From Candidatus Poseidoniaceae archaeon (lineage in GTDB: Archaea > Thermoplasmatota > Poseidoniia > Poseidoniales > Poseidoniaceae), in contig CASIAI010000008.1 in NCBI GenBank assembly GCA_949372655.1, positions 62,001-126,000 of the forward strand: DNA of 64,000 bases. The letters run 5' to 3'. A model generated the notes under the pieces. It was not told where the DNA came from and did no database searches. It saw only the letters and a list, made by a program, of their open reading frames with translations. The first letter of the stretch is position 1; each line of letters opens with the position of its first letter. Positions 30,374-41,600 of this stretch are shown here, piece after piece. The translations under genes were made by a program, and so were the position numbers.

Positions 30374-31177
30374 ATGCAAGGTCCTAGTGTTCGAATTAAC
30401 GCCGAAGTTTCAACAGATAATGCTCTTGTTGTTACTTGCTTCCCAAGCGTAGGAATGGTTTCTAGCGTAGTTGCCCATTTCTTAATTGAACATCTCCAAC
30501 TAGAATTCATTGGAGGGGTTGTTGACCCAAGACTACCTGCTCTTACCTTGGTCCAAGAAGGTGTACCTTTGCCTCCAATTAGAGCCTATGCAGGTAAACC
30601 TCAATGTACTATTGACGGTTGTGACCAAGTCATACTTTTGATGAGTGAATTAGTCGTACCCGAAGCGCTTGCACATGATATTGTATGGGCAATGTTTGAA
30701 TGGTCTAAAGAGCAAAAAATTGTAGCTGGCGTAGTAATTGATGCATTTGCTAAAAGTGGCATGAAGGCAAACCTGAACGGTGCTGAACCTGTTGTTGAAT
30801 ACGAGGATACTGAAGGAATTGATATTGTTGGAATTGGTGCAAATGATAAGAGTCGTAAAATGCTTGAAGACATGAATATTCCACTACTTCAACAAGGAGT
30901 AATCAAAGGAATAAATGCCTCTATACTTGGAGAAGCAAGGAGACGAGGTCTTGATCTAATGTCGATTATGGTTGAAGCTGACCCAAGGTTCCCAGATGCT
31001 AGAGCCGCTGCAACATTGATTGAGAACTTGAATAACCTCTTACCTTCAATAGATTTACCTCATGAACCACTGATTCAAGAAGCTGAATTCCTGGAAGCAC
31101 AACTGCAATCCATGATGGAAGGAGCACAAATAGACTCCTCAGAAAGTGGAACCGCCAATTCAATGCTATACGGTTGA
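30374..31177 (+). CDS. PAC2 family protein (second copy)
   Basis: CFPSVGMVSSVVAHFLIEHLQLEFIGGVVDPRLPAL; NIPLLQQGVIKGINASILGEARRRG; FPDARAAATLIENLNNLL. Confidence 0.9.
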   Translation: MQGPSVRINAEVSTDNALVVTCFPSVGMVSSVVAHFLIEHLQLEFIGGVVDPRLPALTLVQEGVPLPPIRAYAGKPQCTIDGCDQVILLMSELVVPEALAHDIVWAMFEWSKEQKIVAGVVIDAFAKSGMKANLNGAEPVVEYEDTEGIDIVGIGANDKSRKMLEDMNIPLLQQGVIKGINASILGEARRRGLDLMSIMVEADPRFPDARAAATLIENLNNLLPSIDLPHEPLIQEAEFLEAQLQSMMEGAQIDSSESGTANSMLYG

Positions 31178-31738
31178 TTTTCCTAGGATCTTCCAAAGGG
31201 CCGCTATAGTAGAGGCTAGACCTGAAATCAATAGTATTGCACTAATTGCAACTGGCATGAGAATGACCATCTCATACGGCAGACTAAATATGTCCAATAA
31301 TGATTCTCCTCTTGCAAAGGAGCCACCCGCTGATGCGGTTAGAAGCATAAACCCACTAGCGGACATACCTGTAAAGGTTTGAATTAACATCGATTTTCGT
31401 TCTACTAGTATACTACTTCCTAGTTTCCATCTAGAGATTAAGGCTGCTATTGCTAACCCAAGTCCGGTCATAGATAGAAACATCTTATTGACAAGAATTG
31501 GGGTAGAAAAGCCCGAGCCAGGAGAAGCCGAAATTCCACTAAAAATAGCGAATGGTGTTGCAATTATTCCAAACAAAAGAGCAAAGTGAGCCACATTATC
31601 AGTAATATTACTCAGGTCTTTACTTTTTATAAATTCATATCTACAAAGTGCGTGTAATAAAAAGCATAAACCAGACATAGCAAATGAGCCAACTACTAGT
31701 TCAGTACTAATTACATGGAAGGTTGAAGAAGAAATCAT
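31166..31738 (-). CDS. Polytopic membrane protein with conserved-looking His residues (possible DUF2231-like)
   Basis: Several TM segments; FHVISTELVVGSF...LHALCRYEF...DNVAHFALLFG. Confidence 0.65.
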   Translation of the reverse strand: MISSSTFHVISTELVVGSFAMSGLCFLLHALCRYEFIKSKDLSNITDNVAHFALLFGIIATPFAIFSGISASPGSGFSTPILVNKMFLSMTGLGLAIAALISRWKLGSSILVERKSMLIQTFTGMSASGFMLLTASAGGSFARGESLLDIFSLPYEMVILMPVAISAILLISGLASTIAALWKILGKSTV

Positions 31739-32817
31739 TGCGCCCCCTCCTCTAATTCCTGTAAGTATTCATGCCCATACCATTGCCATTGCTCCATATT
31801 CCAACCGGGAGGTAACTCACCGTTTGGTAAAGGAGGGACGGTTTCTGAGAGTTGATTTTGTAATACTTGTTCAGTTTGTTCCCACTGCTTCTCCAAATGC
31901 CCACCATTGGAAAACTTTATCTGAATAGATAAGACCAATCCTAAAACAAAAATGAATAGCGCAAATGATTGAATATAGACTGCTGATTGGTCAACTTCAA
32001 ACGGAGGCTCTTGAGCTACTAGTGTAAACCAGGGTGTCGTTTGGGAAGGGCCTTCTCCTTCCAGAATTGCCCTCCACTGTATGGCTGATGGTTGATTTGA
32101 TGCTGGTGCAGTAAATTCCCAGACTCCATCACTTGAAGAGTTGGCAATAATTGTATTTATCGAACTTCCTTCGACTTTCCATTCTACCTTCACACTAGAT
32201 ACATCTTCAGTCTCTATGCTAACTGTAGTTGCCTCACCCAAAGGCCTAGTAGTTTGAGGTGTGAAATCTGAAGAAAGTCTAGCCAAGTTTTCTGGAATTG
32301 GTAATACTTCAATCTCCAAACCTTGGCTTATTGCAAAGTAGGGAATATCATCTCCGCCATGATGGATGGAAATGTAAAATGTAGTGGCAGTCAACGATGT
32401 TGGCTTAATGGTCCATGAGGTAGAAAAGTTATCTTGTCCAGCCAATAATTTACCCTCGACGTAATTATTGGTACCGCCATTTGAGTCGGATAAAATATCC
32501 CATTGAGCGTCCGCAGGTGTATCGCTATGGCCTGTTGTATCGGTAAGCAAGAAAATACCCAAATCTCCTGAATAAGATAATTGAGATCCTGAAATCACTG
32601 TTGAGATGGCAATCGGTTGATCAAGATATGGGGTGCCTTCGACTTGGACTAAAATCGTTGCAGAAGATGTTTGATTCAAAGATGAATCTCCATGGCATGC
32701 ACCTCCACACTGCATGTCAAATACGCCATCGCCGACACCTCCTGGATTAGCTTGAGTAAAACTGCTTAATGATAATAAAATAGTAATAACAAACAGTATT
32801 CTTATTTGTCGAAGCAT
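31735..32817 (-). CDS. Secreted/anchored protein with N-terminal CxxxCH motif and C-terminal TM
   Basis: Signal peptide; GGVGDGVFDMQCGGACHGDSS; FIFVLGLVLSIQIKF TM; Trp-rich cytoplasmic tail. Confidence 0.75.
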   Translation of the reverse strand: MLRQIRILFVITILLSLSSFTQANPGGVGDGVFDMQCGGACHGDSSLNQTSSATILVQVEGTPYLDQPIAISTVISGSQLSYSGDLGIFLLTDTTGHSDTPADAQWDILSDSNGGTNNYVEGKLLAGQDNFSTSWTIKPTSLTATTFYISIHHGGDDIPYFAISQGLEIEVLPIPENLARLSSDFTPQTTRPLGEATTVSIETEDVSSVKVEWKVEGSSINTIIANSSSDGVWEFTAPASNQPSAIQWRAILEGEGPSQTTPWFTLVAQEPPFEVDQSAVYIQSFALFIFVLGLVLSIQIKFSNGGHLEKQWEQTEQVLQNQLSETVPPLPNGELPPGWNMEQWQWYGHEYLQELEEGAQ

Positions 32818-35346
32818 TCAATCCCTCCTATCAATGAAAATAAGACTCAATGAACCAATACTCAAAGTGATGAATAGTAGACCTGTGATTAGTCCTCCGG
32901 TTGTTGAAACACTACTTTCAGCAGGCTCTATGGTTTCGACCATGAATCCTTCGATAGAACTAGAACCTGAATGAAGACCTTGGCCATCGATAATTGGCCG
33001 AATTGTATAATCAGTAGGACCTGAAATAAGAGGCATATCTACAAATTCTAATTCACTAATTACTGAAATAGAATCGCCGTTTCTAAAGACTTCAAATGTC
33101 GCATCTGGACCATCCCAAGCCCAAGTGAGTTTGACATTTTCTTGAATTGATTTTGCATCTAGAGATGTAACCTTAGGGCCAGCCTCTGTCTGCAAATTAA
33201 TCGAAGTGAATCCATTGCTATCTAGTTCGTCATAAACAGTTAGAGTTACTGTTACCATTCCATTTGGTATGAAAGTATACTCTTTACCCGAACCTGTGCC
33301 TGAATTACCGCTTGTGTCGCTCCACTGCCAAGAATAGGTTGTGATTCTTCCATCTAAATCGGTTGAATTTTGAGCGGTGACTTTGATCTCTTCACCATCC
33401 CATAATCTATTGCTTTCGATATCAATTTGAGCAGCTGGGGCTAGATTTTCAATAGTGATCTGTGAAGATGCCATACTACCATTTGACTCGCCATCGTTAG
33501 GAATTACATCAACTGACCAAACCTGCCCTGGCCCAAGTAATTGAGCAGGAACACTAGATTGCCCATCTAAAGAACCTTCTTTGAAACCATTCCTATACCA
33601 TGTTATCTCATTGGATACCAGGTCGCCGTCTATGTCATCATTTGTAATAGATAATACAAGGTCTTCAAGTGAAGTATGAGATAACTCCGCTATCGCATTT
33701 GGAATTGTATTTATGATTTCAACAGATGTAGATAATTCATTCTCGCTTAAGTCTTGACCGTCATTGGCATTAACAAATACTGTCCAGTTATCCCCTTTTG
33801 AGGTTAAGGAAGAAGGCAATGTAATCTGATTTTCAATTGGTGTAAATTCTTGGCCATTCTTATACCATCTTGTTTCTGGCGAGGCTGGTGCGTCTCCATC
33901 TAAATCGCTCATTGAGAGACTCAATGTTATATTTTGAGAGGTTTGTGCTTGACTAAAATCCAAACTTATAGAATCTAATTCTGGTGCTGAATTAAGAATG
34001 GTTACCGATGAACTAATCTCCCAATCTGACCATTCAGTACCATCGTTAATACGAACATGCACCTCCCATTGTTCAGACTTACTGGTTTGCTCTGAAGATA
34101 ACGTAGTTGTTGTGATACTAGGCATCAAGACTCCATCTCTGTACCATTGAATTTCTGTATCAACAATTGGGTCTCCATCATTATCGGTTGAAATAAAGTC
34201 AAAATATAGGGAATCTGAAGTATATGCCTCATAGGGTTGGAGAACAAGTGCCATGATTGTCGGCTTGTTATTTACTGGCTGGCTAGAACCAATGGTTACT
34301 GTTTGTGATGTTTTCCATACACTAGTATCTTCTCCATCTGAAACTCTATATTCAACATACCACTCATCGCCATCTCTTGTAGCCAAAGAAGTAACTGTGG
34401 ACTGGTCGTTCAATTCGCTGACAAGTGCCCCATCTAAGTACCATCGTATCTCTGTAGTCAAAACATCTTGGTCATCATCACTCGAACTAATAGTGATTGA
34501 CAAATCATCATTTGAAGAAGGTTGTGATGGAGAAATTGCTGGAGTCGAAACTGTAGGTGGCGTATTTTGAATTGTCACTGTGTTGCTTGTAATTGTTTGA
34601 CCACTATCCTGTCCATCTGAAGGAGTTACTTCAGCATACCATTGTTCATTCTTGGCGGTTAAACTAGAGGATACAACCTTACCTGGTATCGTTCCTTGAG
34701 GTTGTGCGATAGAGTCTTTGTACCATGTAATTACAGTACCTGATTCTGGATTTCCATCTGGGTCTGAATAACTGTATGAAAGTGTTAGACTATCTGCAGT
34801 CTTGGCATCGGTTGGAGTTAACATTGCATTACTGGCAGATGGCGGTTGGTTTGTTGGGGCATTCTCTGGCACTTGAATGGTCAGTGTGCCCCAGCGGTCT
34901 CCTGAATCAGCGCCATTACCATTTGATGTAAGGGCTGCTAATTGGAAATTTGCGGCTCCCGAGCCTGAACTAGGAGCGGTCCAATCAAAGCCCCATGACC
35001 TTGAACTAGAACCTGTAATAGAATGGGTTGCACTATCACCATTAGCACTAATACCAACTGCGAATCCGAAATAACTGAATGTCCCTTTATCGACATCCAT
35101 ACTAAAACCGCCACCTGAGCCTGAAACACCTCCGCTGACCGAGACTGTCAGCTGGTAAGTTTGACCCGCAGTATACTGGGAAGGAAGACCTGAAACTGAA
35201 GGGGTTGCCAGATTTGCCCCTGGTTGAGAATGACATCCACATCCCGTGCCGGAGTTCAGTTTACCATTCTCCTTACCTTCCGTTATGGGCGCTACAGCAA
35301 GTAACAAAAGAATACAAACCACAAAAGTAGTTTTAGAGTAGTTCAT
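32818..35346 (-). CDS. Large secreted protein: CxCH-containing N-terminal domain (choice-of-anchor V/Reeler-like), repeated Ig-like domains, PKD-like domain, C-terminal TM
   Basis: NSGTGCGCHSQPGANLATPSVSGLPSQYTAGQTYQLTVSV...SWGFDWTAP; repeated (D/S)DxDGDxxxxxxxWYxDG...; TM GLLFITLSIGSLSLIFI. Confidence 0.8.
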   Translation of the reverse strand: MNYSKTTFVVCILLLLAVAPITEGKENGKLNSGTGCGCHSQPGANLATPSVSGLPSQYTAGQTYQLTVSVSGGVSGSGGGFSMDVDKGTFSYFGFAVGISANGDSATHSITGSSSRSWGFDWTAPSSGSGAANFQLAALTSNGNGADSGDRWGTLTIQVPENAPTNQPPSASNAMLTPTDAKTADSLTLSYSYSDPDGNPESGTVITWYKDSIAQPQGTIPGKVVSSSLTAKNEQWYAEVTPSDGQDSGQTITSNTVTIQNTPPTVSTPAISPSQPSSNDDLSITISSSDDDQDVLTTEIRWYLDGALVSELNDQSTVTSLATRDGDEWYVEYRVSDGEDTSVWKTSQTVTIGSSQPVNNKPTIMALVLQPYEAYTSDSLYFDFISTDNDGDPIVDTEIQWYRDGVLMPSITTTTLSSEQTSKSEQWEVHVRINDGTEWSDWEISSSVTILNSAPELDSISLDFSQAQTSQNITLSLSMSDLDGDAPASPETRWYKNGQEFTPIENQITLPSSLTSKGDNWTVFVNANDGQDLSENELSTSVEIINTIPNAIAELSHTSLEDLVLSITNDDIDGDLVSNEITWYRNGFKEGSLDGQSSVPAQLLGPGQVWSVDVIPNDGESNGSMASSQITIENLAPAAQIDIESNRLWDGEEIKVTAQNSTDLDGRITTYSWQWSDTSGNSGTGSGKEYTFIPNGMVTVTLTVYDELDSNGFTSINLQTEAGPKVTSLDAKSIQENVKLTWAWDGPDATFEVFRNGDSISVISELEFVDMPLISGPTDYTIRPIIDGQGLHSGSSSIEGFMVETIEPAESSVSTTGGLITGLLFITLSIGSLSLIFIDRRD

Positions 35347-35420
35347 GTTCGTGGTATTACGATTTAGTATTGAAGTTTAACCCTAGAATGATTCAATAAA
35401 TAGGTGTTTGAAATTATTTA

Positions 35421-37547
35421 TTAATAATCCGAAAGGCTGCTTTGAGCATTAGTTTTTTGAGTACTCTCTACATCGGTAGTAGGTTTTGATTTCCCACTGA
35501 AAATTTCCAAAAGTTCTTTTTCACTCCAAATTTTGATTCCTAAATCTTGAGCCTTAGTAAGTTTAGACCCGGCATTTTCTCCTGCAATCAGTACATCAAG
35601 GTTTGAAGACACACTACCAACAACTTTTCCTCCAGCATTCTTTACCATTAATTGAATCTCTTTTCTAGGATTACTCAGAGTTCCAGTAATACAGAAAGTC
35701 ATTCCATTCAAGGATCCATCGGAAATAGAAACTGGCTCATCGGTTAACTCAAGATAATTAGACAGGTCAAACAATAGTTCTTTTCGATTTAATAAACCGT
35801 CTCTAACTTGAATTGCTACTTTTGAACCTATACCATCATTTTGACACATCAACCTTAGGGCTGCGTTAAGCGAGTATGGCTTATCTTTAGAGTCGTTAAG
35901 TGGTCCAAAATTATCATCTCCCAGTTGGGCATTAGCATCATTAGCCCACTTCATTAAACCATCAAAACTCTTGGTTTGTTGAGCAACCAATGATGCAAGT
36001 TCTGGGCCGATACCTGGTAACCCTAAGGCATGAAGAAAACGACTAGTGTTCATCTTCTTTGTTCGACCAATCTCTCCAAGGACATTATTAGCAGACTTTT
36101 CAGCCATACGTTCTAAAGATAATAATTGACTCTTTTCTAATCTGTATAAATCTGCAATATTGGAAATTAGGTCAAACTCTAATAATTGTTCAACAAGTTT
36201 CTCCCCTATTCCGTCCATTTCCAAAGTTCTACACCAGTAAATAATCGACCTACTTGTCCTAGAGTCGCACATTAAATCTAAGCATTTCAAGAATGCCCCC
36301 TCTTCTACTAAAATTGCATCACATGCAGGACAATTAGTTGGTATCTTTATTGATTCTACAATAGGGAGTTTACCAATAAATGGTGTACCATCGGCATGAA
36401 ATCTGTTTTCTATGTCTGTATCTAAAGCAGCCCCTAAACTAGATTCTATCTTTGGAATTACATCTCCACGACGAACAATTAGCACCTTATCACCTATCTT
36501 TACACCCAGCCTTTCAACCTCTCCTGGATTGTGCAAGGTGGTATTTTCTACAGTTACACCTCCCACGCTTTGGGGCGCTATACGGGCGACTGGAGTGACA
36601 TTACCAGTTCTACCTGTTTGCCAATCAACATGGAGTAATACCGATGTGGCTTCTTCGGGGGGAAATTTCCAAGCTAAAGCCCAGCGCGGGTGATGAGCGG
36701 TCATTCCAAGATTTTGACGCTGTTGTAAATCGTCTAATTTAAACACAATTCCATCGATCTCAAATTGGTATTCTGGCCTTTTAGATGCCCATTCTTTAGT
36801 ATGCTCAATCATTTCTTTTTGAGGCATATTTGATTCGAAAACAGTCCATGGCGCTGGCTCTATACCTGCTTCTTGTAACCAGTGTAGCAACTCACTATCA
36901 TATTGTGCCTCTGGGGCCTCTGATGGAAATTTAACATCATAAGCGCAGAATACTAAATCTGAAGCTTCGGCTTTACCATCCCCGTGCTTTTGACGAAGTG
37001 CGCCAGAACAAAGGTTACGAGGGTTAGGAGATACATCACGGTACTTCTCTTCAAACGTTGCCAAAGGCATAACTACTTCGCCTCGCACATGTATCGTATA
37101 TGGATGGTTCAAACGCATCGGAATATTTGCTATACGAATGGCATTAAGGGTGACATCCTCTCCTTTTTCACCACTACCCCTAGTTGCTGCCCTGTGAAGA
37201 TTACCAGATATATATTCAAGAGATAAGGCAGAACCATCTAATTTTGGTTGAGCCAAGTATTGAGTTCCTCCCGATGTAGACTGAGTCACAAAATGAATAA
37301 TATCTTCGTCCTTTGTACCTTTGTCCAAAGAGCGCATAGGGAACATATGCTCTACTTTCTTAGTACCGGGTAAGGGCTCTGGACCAACTTCATGCAGAAC
37401 CATATTATCTGGATCTAAAGATTTTAATTCATCCCATAATAAGTCAAACTCAGCATCTGAAATTTCCGGAGCGGCGTGATTATAGTATAATTCTCGATGA
37501 TAATTTACCGCATCGGCCAGATGCTGTATTCGCGCTTCTCCGGCCAT
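35421..37547 (-). CDS. ligA: NAD-dependent DNA ligase LigA
   Basis: Adenylation motif AQPKLDGSALSLEY, HPRWALAWKFPPEE, zinc-finger Cys cluster CPACD...CLDLMCDSR, HhH region, C-terminal BRCT (GMTFCITGTLSNPRKEIQLMVKNAGGKVVGSVSSNLDVLIAGENAGSKLTKAQDLGI). Confidence 0.95.
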   Translation of the reverse strand: MAGEARIQHLADAVNYHRELYYNHAAPEISDAEFDLLWDELKSLDPDNMVLHEVGPEPLPGTKKVEHMFPMRSLDKGTKDEDIIHFVTQSTSGGTQYLAQPKLDGSALSLEYISGNLHRAATRGSGEKGEDVTLNAIRIANIPMRLNHPYTIHVRGEVVMPLATFEEKYRDVSPNPRNLCSGALRQKHGDGKAEASDLVFCAYDVKFPSEAPEAQYDSELLHWLQEAGIEPAPWTVFESNMPQKEMIEHTKEWASKRPEYQFEIDGIVFKLDDLQQRQNLGMTAHHPRWALAWKFPPEEATSVLLHVDWQTGRTGNVTPVARIAPQSVGGVTVENTTLHNPGEVERLGVKIGDKVLIVRRGDVIPKIESSLGAALDTDIENRFHADGTPFIGKLPIVESIKIPTNCPACDAILVEEGAFLKCLDLMCDSRTSRSIIYWCRTLEMDGIGEKLVEQLLEFDLISNIADLYRLEKSQLLSLERMAEKSANNVLGEIGRTKKMNTSRFLHALGLPGIGPELASLVAQQTKSFDGLMKWANDANAQLGDDNFGPLNDSKDKPYSLNAALRLMCQNDGIGSKVAIQVRDGLLNRKELLFDLSNYLELTDEPVSISDGSLNGMTFCITGTLSNPRKEIQLMVKNAGGKVVGSVSSNLDVLIAGENAGSKLTKAQDLGIKIWSEKELLEIFSGKSKPTTDVESTQKTNAQSSLSDY

Positions 37548-37578
37548 GATTATCCACCGAGGCTAGAGGCTATGAACA

Positions 37579-38028
37579 TCACGAAAATTCCAAACCTAAT
37601 AACTCGAAATCTGCTAATGGGCAACGAGTCATAATAGCGCTGGTAAGTATTCTAATATGGATCTCAGCAACTACATGAACTGTAGCTTGGAACATATGTC
37701 CAGCATGTACATTATTGTCATCATCTGACCAGCAACAGTGAATATGAGTGAATGCTTTACCTTCTTGGGTTCGTGCAATATTTCCTGAAAGACTGACTAG
37801 TTCCGATGGTGAGTCTAATGGTCTGCGTTGATAGACTCCTTGCTCATTCATGTATCCATATAAGTTATCTCTAGTTCTTCCAATACCACTGGTTATTGCT
37901 GCAGCATTAAATCCGACTTGGTCTGCAAGACTCTGTAAAGATGCATGTATTTCTTCATCTGGGTCTATTCTAACGAATAGGTCTTCGCCACTTCTCGTCC
38001 ATTCCATGGTTAGGCGAATTGAAGGCAA
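37579..38028 (-). CDS. PPC/DUF296 domain (PCC-like DNA-binding) protein
   Basis: FVRIDPDEEIHASLQSLADQVGFNAAAITSGIGRTRDNLYGY...HIHCCWSDDDNNVHAGHMFQATVHVVAEIHI. Confidence 0.88.
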   Translation of the reverse strand: MPSIRLTMEWTRSGEDLFVRIDPDEEIHASLQSLADQVGFNAAAITSGIGRTRDNLYGYMNEQGVYQRRPLDSPSELVSLSGNIARTQEGKAFTHIHCCWSDDDNNVHAGHMFQATVHVVAEIHIRILTSAIMTRCPLADFELLGLEFS

Positions 38029-38047
38029 CTATTGAAAATAACGATTG

Positions 38048-38632
38048 TTATTCTTCTTCTAACTCAGGTTGTAATATCTGTTTTATTCGATTCTTCGCCT
38101 CGACTAAATCATGATAATTACCTCCTAAGGGCAATGGAGCAAAGATGCCCCATCCTTTCCTCAACAAAATAATTCGTCTTTGTGTCTTACTCTTAGAGAG
38201 TTTGAGGCGTTTCCATTCATATCTTTGCCCATCTGCAAAAAGATGTGTTTTAGTAACTGCATATCGTTTAGGAATCAATAGAGAAATCAGATGAAAAGAT
38301 AGGAGTACATCCCACAAAATAGGATAGAAAATAGGAGTATCGGATAGTTCAACTAAACCCCATGGGAGAGCCATCATTGCAGCCATAGAAGCAAGGTTAC
38401 CCCATTGTCGAACAACTTCATTTGGGCCTTCACTAGACCATGCAAATACATCATTGTGTAATTTACCCAGTTCGGGGATATCTATTTTCTGCCTAGTTAG
38501 CCAAAAGGCGTCCCATAATACAATCACTGCTAATGTAGAAATGGCCACTAGGGCGACTACTCCTGGATTAGGAATCGTAATTATATCCATATTATCACTC
38601 GAAGTACTGTTTATCTTCGCCATCTTGGCCAT
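38048..38632 (-). CDS. Membrane protein, hypothetical
   Basis: ORF with hydrophobic segments, overlapping the preceding CDS. Confidence 0.65.
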   Translation of the reverse strand: MAKMAKINSTSSDNMDIITIPNPGVVALVAISTLAVIVLWDAFWLTRQKIDIPELGKLHNDVFAWSSEGPNEVVRQWGNLASMAAMMALPWGLVELSDTPIFYPILWDVLLSFHLISLLIPKRYAVTKTHLFADGQRYEWKRLKLSKSKTQRRIILLRKGWGIFAPLPLGGNYHDLVEAKNRIKQILQPELEEE

Positions 38633-41600
38633 CGCCTTTCCTCATTCGCATAATAAATAGTACGAAAACTATGGCTAAAACCACTAAAATCAACATTGTC
38701 AAAGTATCAAAGTCACCGGAATTATCGTTAGATTCTCCTTCTAATACATCGGGAGTACCGTCTCCATCATCATCTTGGTCTTCTATCAAAGTAGTTGTTA
38801 GACCTGAAGGGCAATTGAGCTCATCTGGTTGTTTATCATCATCTGTATCCTGCCAAGCACAAGCATCTAATGGCCAAGCGTCTCTTTGATCATCAAATCC
38901 ATCGTTATCATCATCTGAATCATAGATATCTGGGCCACATGACCGCCCTATTTTCAAATCAAACCAAGTGTCTTGGTCACAATCAACTGTATTATCTCCA
39001 TCCGAATCAAGGGGTATAGATTCGAAAGACATCGTGACAACTGTTGAGGCCCCTAGTAAATCAGATACCTCTAATTCTAATACATAGATGCCCGGACTAG
39101 GTACTGTGAAATTATAAGTTGGAGAGTCTGTTTTTACTTGGAATATTTGATTATTTTGAGCATTGAATATAGTCCACTCATATATTAATTCAGAAACTAG
39201 GTCTAAGTCATCGGAAACAGTCGCATTAGATTGGAAAATTTGCTGCTGCATTACCTTCTGTCCAAATGATGGCTCGGTAATAACAACCGAAGGAGGTTGA
39301 TTGGATTGGAGCGGGATATTGATAAAAGTGTTAATTGTCCATTGATTTGGGTTGTCAAAGGATACCGATTTACTCGGTAAACCTGCTGCCTTCGCTATGA
39401 TTTGTAAATTAGTCAATTCAATCATATCGCTCTGATCTGGTTGTTGCTTTACTAGTAACTGATACAAGATAGCAGTTCCTGAAACCGTCTTTGTTGAGGT
39501 TGTTCCATCCGAATTGGTTGTTATAATATCAAAATTAGCCATTTGTGGGGTGCCCGACAATTGTGCGTCGAGAATAATCGTATGGTATTGATAGGCTTGA
39601 GCCCCATTCCATAATGAGATTGATGGTTGGGTTTGGAAAATTGAATCTATGAAATTGATTGTCGTCTGGTCACTCAGTTCGCTTTGTCCTGAGAGTGTCG
39701 TACTTTCAATAACCGCTGAATAATTCTCTGCAGAAATTGAAGTGGCTGCTGTTATTGTAGAGTCTCGAACAATAAATGGGGCTGAAAAGTCTCCATTATC
39801 TGAATGTAAGTCTAATCCAACGGAATAATCATTCAAATTTAGGTTCTCTACTATCATTGAACTGGAAGAACGTCCATGGTGATTAATCAGACCATTTCCG
39901 GAACCTGGACCGAATAATTCTATATTTGACAAAAGTCCTGCTGAGTTATCAAAATCTATTGCTGGCGCACCAGTAATTTCCAATGAATCTATGGCTAAGT
40001 TACGATTATTCCTACCAGCTATAGCTGCAGAGCCGCCTGTAGTTGCTATAACAGAATTGAGTATGAACTGTTCATCCATTGAATCTAACCAAAAGACGTT
40101 GCCTGAGCCAGTAAATTGAGTTGCATCAACAAAGGATATCGACCCTGATACTTCAGTAAGGTAAAAACCAGTCTCTATCCCTTCTCCAATGGTAATGTTT
40201 GAGGCTTGAATCTCAGTCTGTCTAGCCCAGATTGCAGGACCATTACAATTCGAGAATTCTAAGTTAGATAGAAGTATTTGTGCTTGTGACTGATATAATT
40301 CTATACAAGCACTACCACCATCACTTAAGATTGAATTCTTGATTTCGATTATCGCATTACTACCCGATTCGACATAGAGTAAGGGTTCTGACGCTGTGGA
40401 GCGCATCAATGAAACACCATCTGCGTAAATTGTTCCTGTCTGAGATACATGTATCGGGGTAGAGGCTTCAATTACATCAGTATTGGATAATTCTATTCGT
40501 GAACTCAATTGATCTCCTAATACTAATCCAGCCCATCTTGCACCTAGGCCGGTTGAGGCGATTGTAGAATCACCTGCATCTAAAGTGCCATCAACTGTTA
40601 TTGAAACACCATCTGATATTCTAAATGAAACGCCATCATCGATTTTCAATGATTTTAATTGAGGAATTAGCAGGTTATTCTGTAAATAATAAGGACTCCA
40701 TTTGGCTTCAAGAATTATAGATTCAGGAAGAATACCTGAATCTACTGTTGAAGCCATAAAAGTATGAATAAATGATTTCGAGGAATCCCAAGAAATAAAG
40801 TCGGTGAAGGAATCTATTTGAAGTGTAATGTTTTGTAGTCCACCTAAATTATCTGTAGTTTGGTCTATGTAGCGTGCTGTAGCATTGGTCAAAACTTGGC
40901 CATATTGATCTGTCAATACATTGGTTCCGTTAATAGAAATCAATGCATTCTCAACGGGACTACCTTTGTCGATAACTGAAAGTTCTAATGATGCCAGTTG
41001 AGTAAATGATGCTTGATTCGAAACTATAACTGATGAACTAACATCTCCACCAAGCATCTCGATGTTGCAGTTAGGATGTATTTGCAAGGTCTGATTAAAA
41101 ATAACTGAAACTATCGATTTGGTAGTAGTACAAGACCAATTAACCATTCCTTCGACCATAAGTTGGCTGTTTAAGATAGAAGTTACTAAGCCAGAAGATT
41201 GAATATTGATTTTACTTGTAGTTATTTTAGCATCTACTCCAACTATCTGAGAAGAAGAGAGCAAGGATACTTCAAAATTAGGGTCTACTATGAGTTCTGA
41301 TGAAGCCAATTTCAACGAACTATCTCCTTGCATTACTAAATGACCGGAAATAAAGTGTGGTTGGCCATCTGGACGTGGACCGAGTATTACCGACTGACCC
41401 GAAGTTATTGTCCAATCACCTTGAGGAATCAATGGGATTTGAACTACTTGACTTGGTTGACCACCATTCAAAGTTTGAGTTACCCCGGTTCCAGAAAATA
41501 TAGCCTCTACGGTTGAGCCTTGACTAAATAGCGGGAGAGTTGCCAAGCCATTTACATCACAACTTATCTCAAAGCCATTTACTTTAATTGTCGCCTGAAT

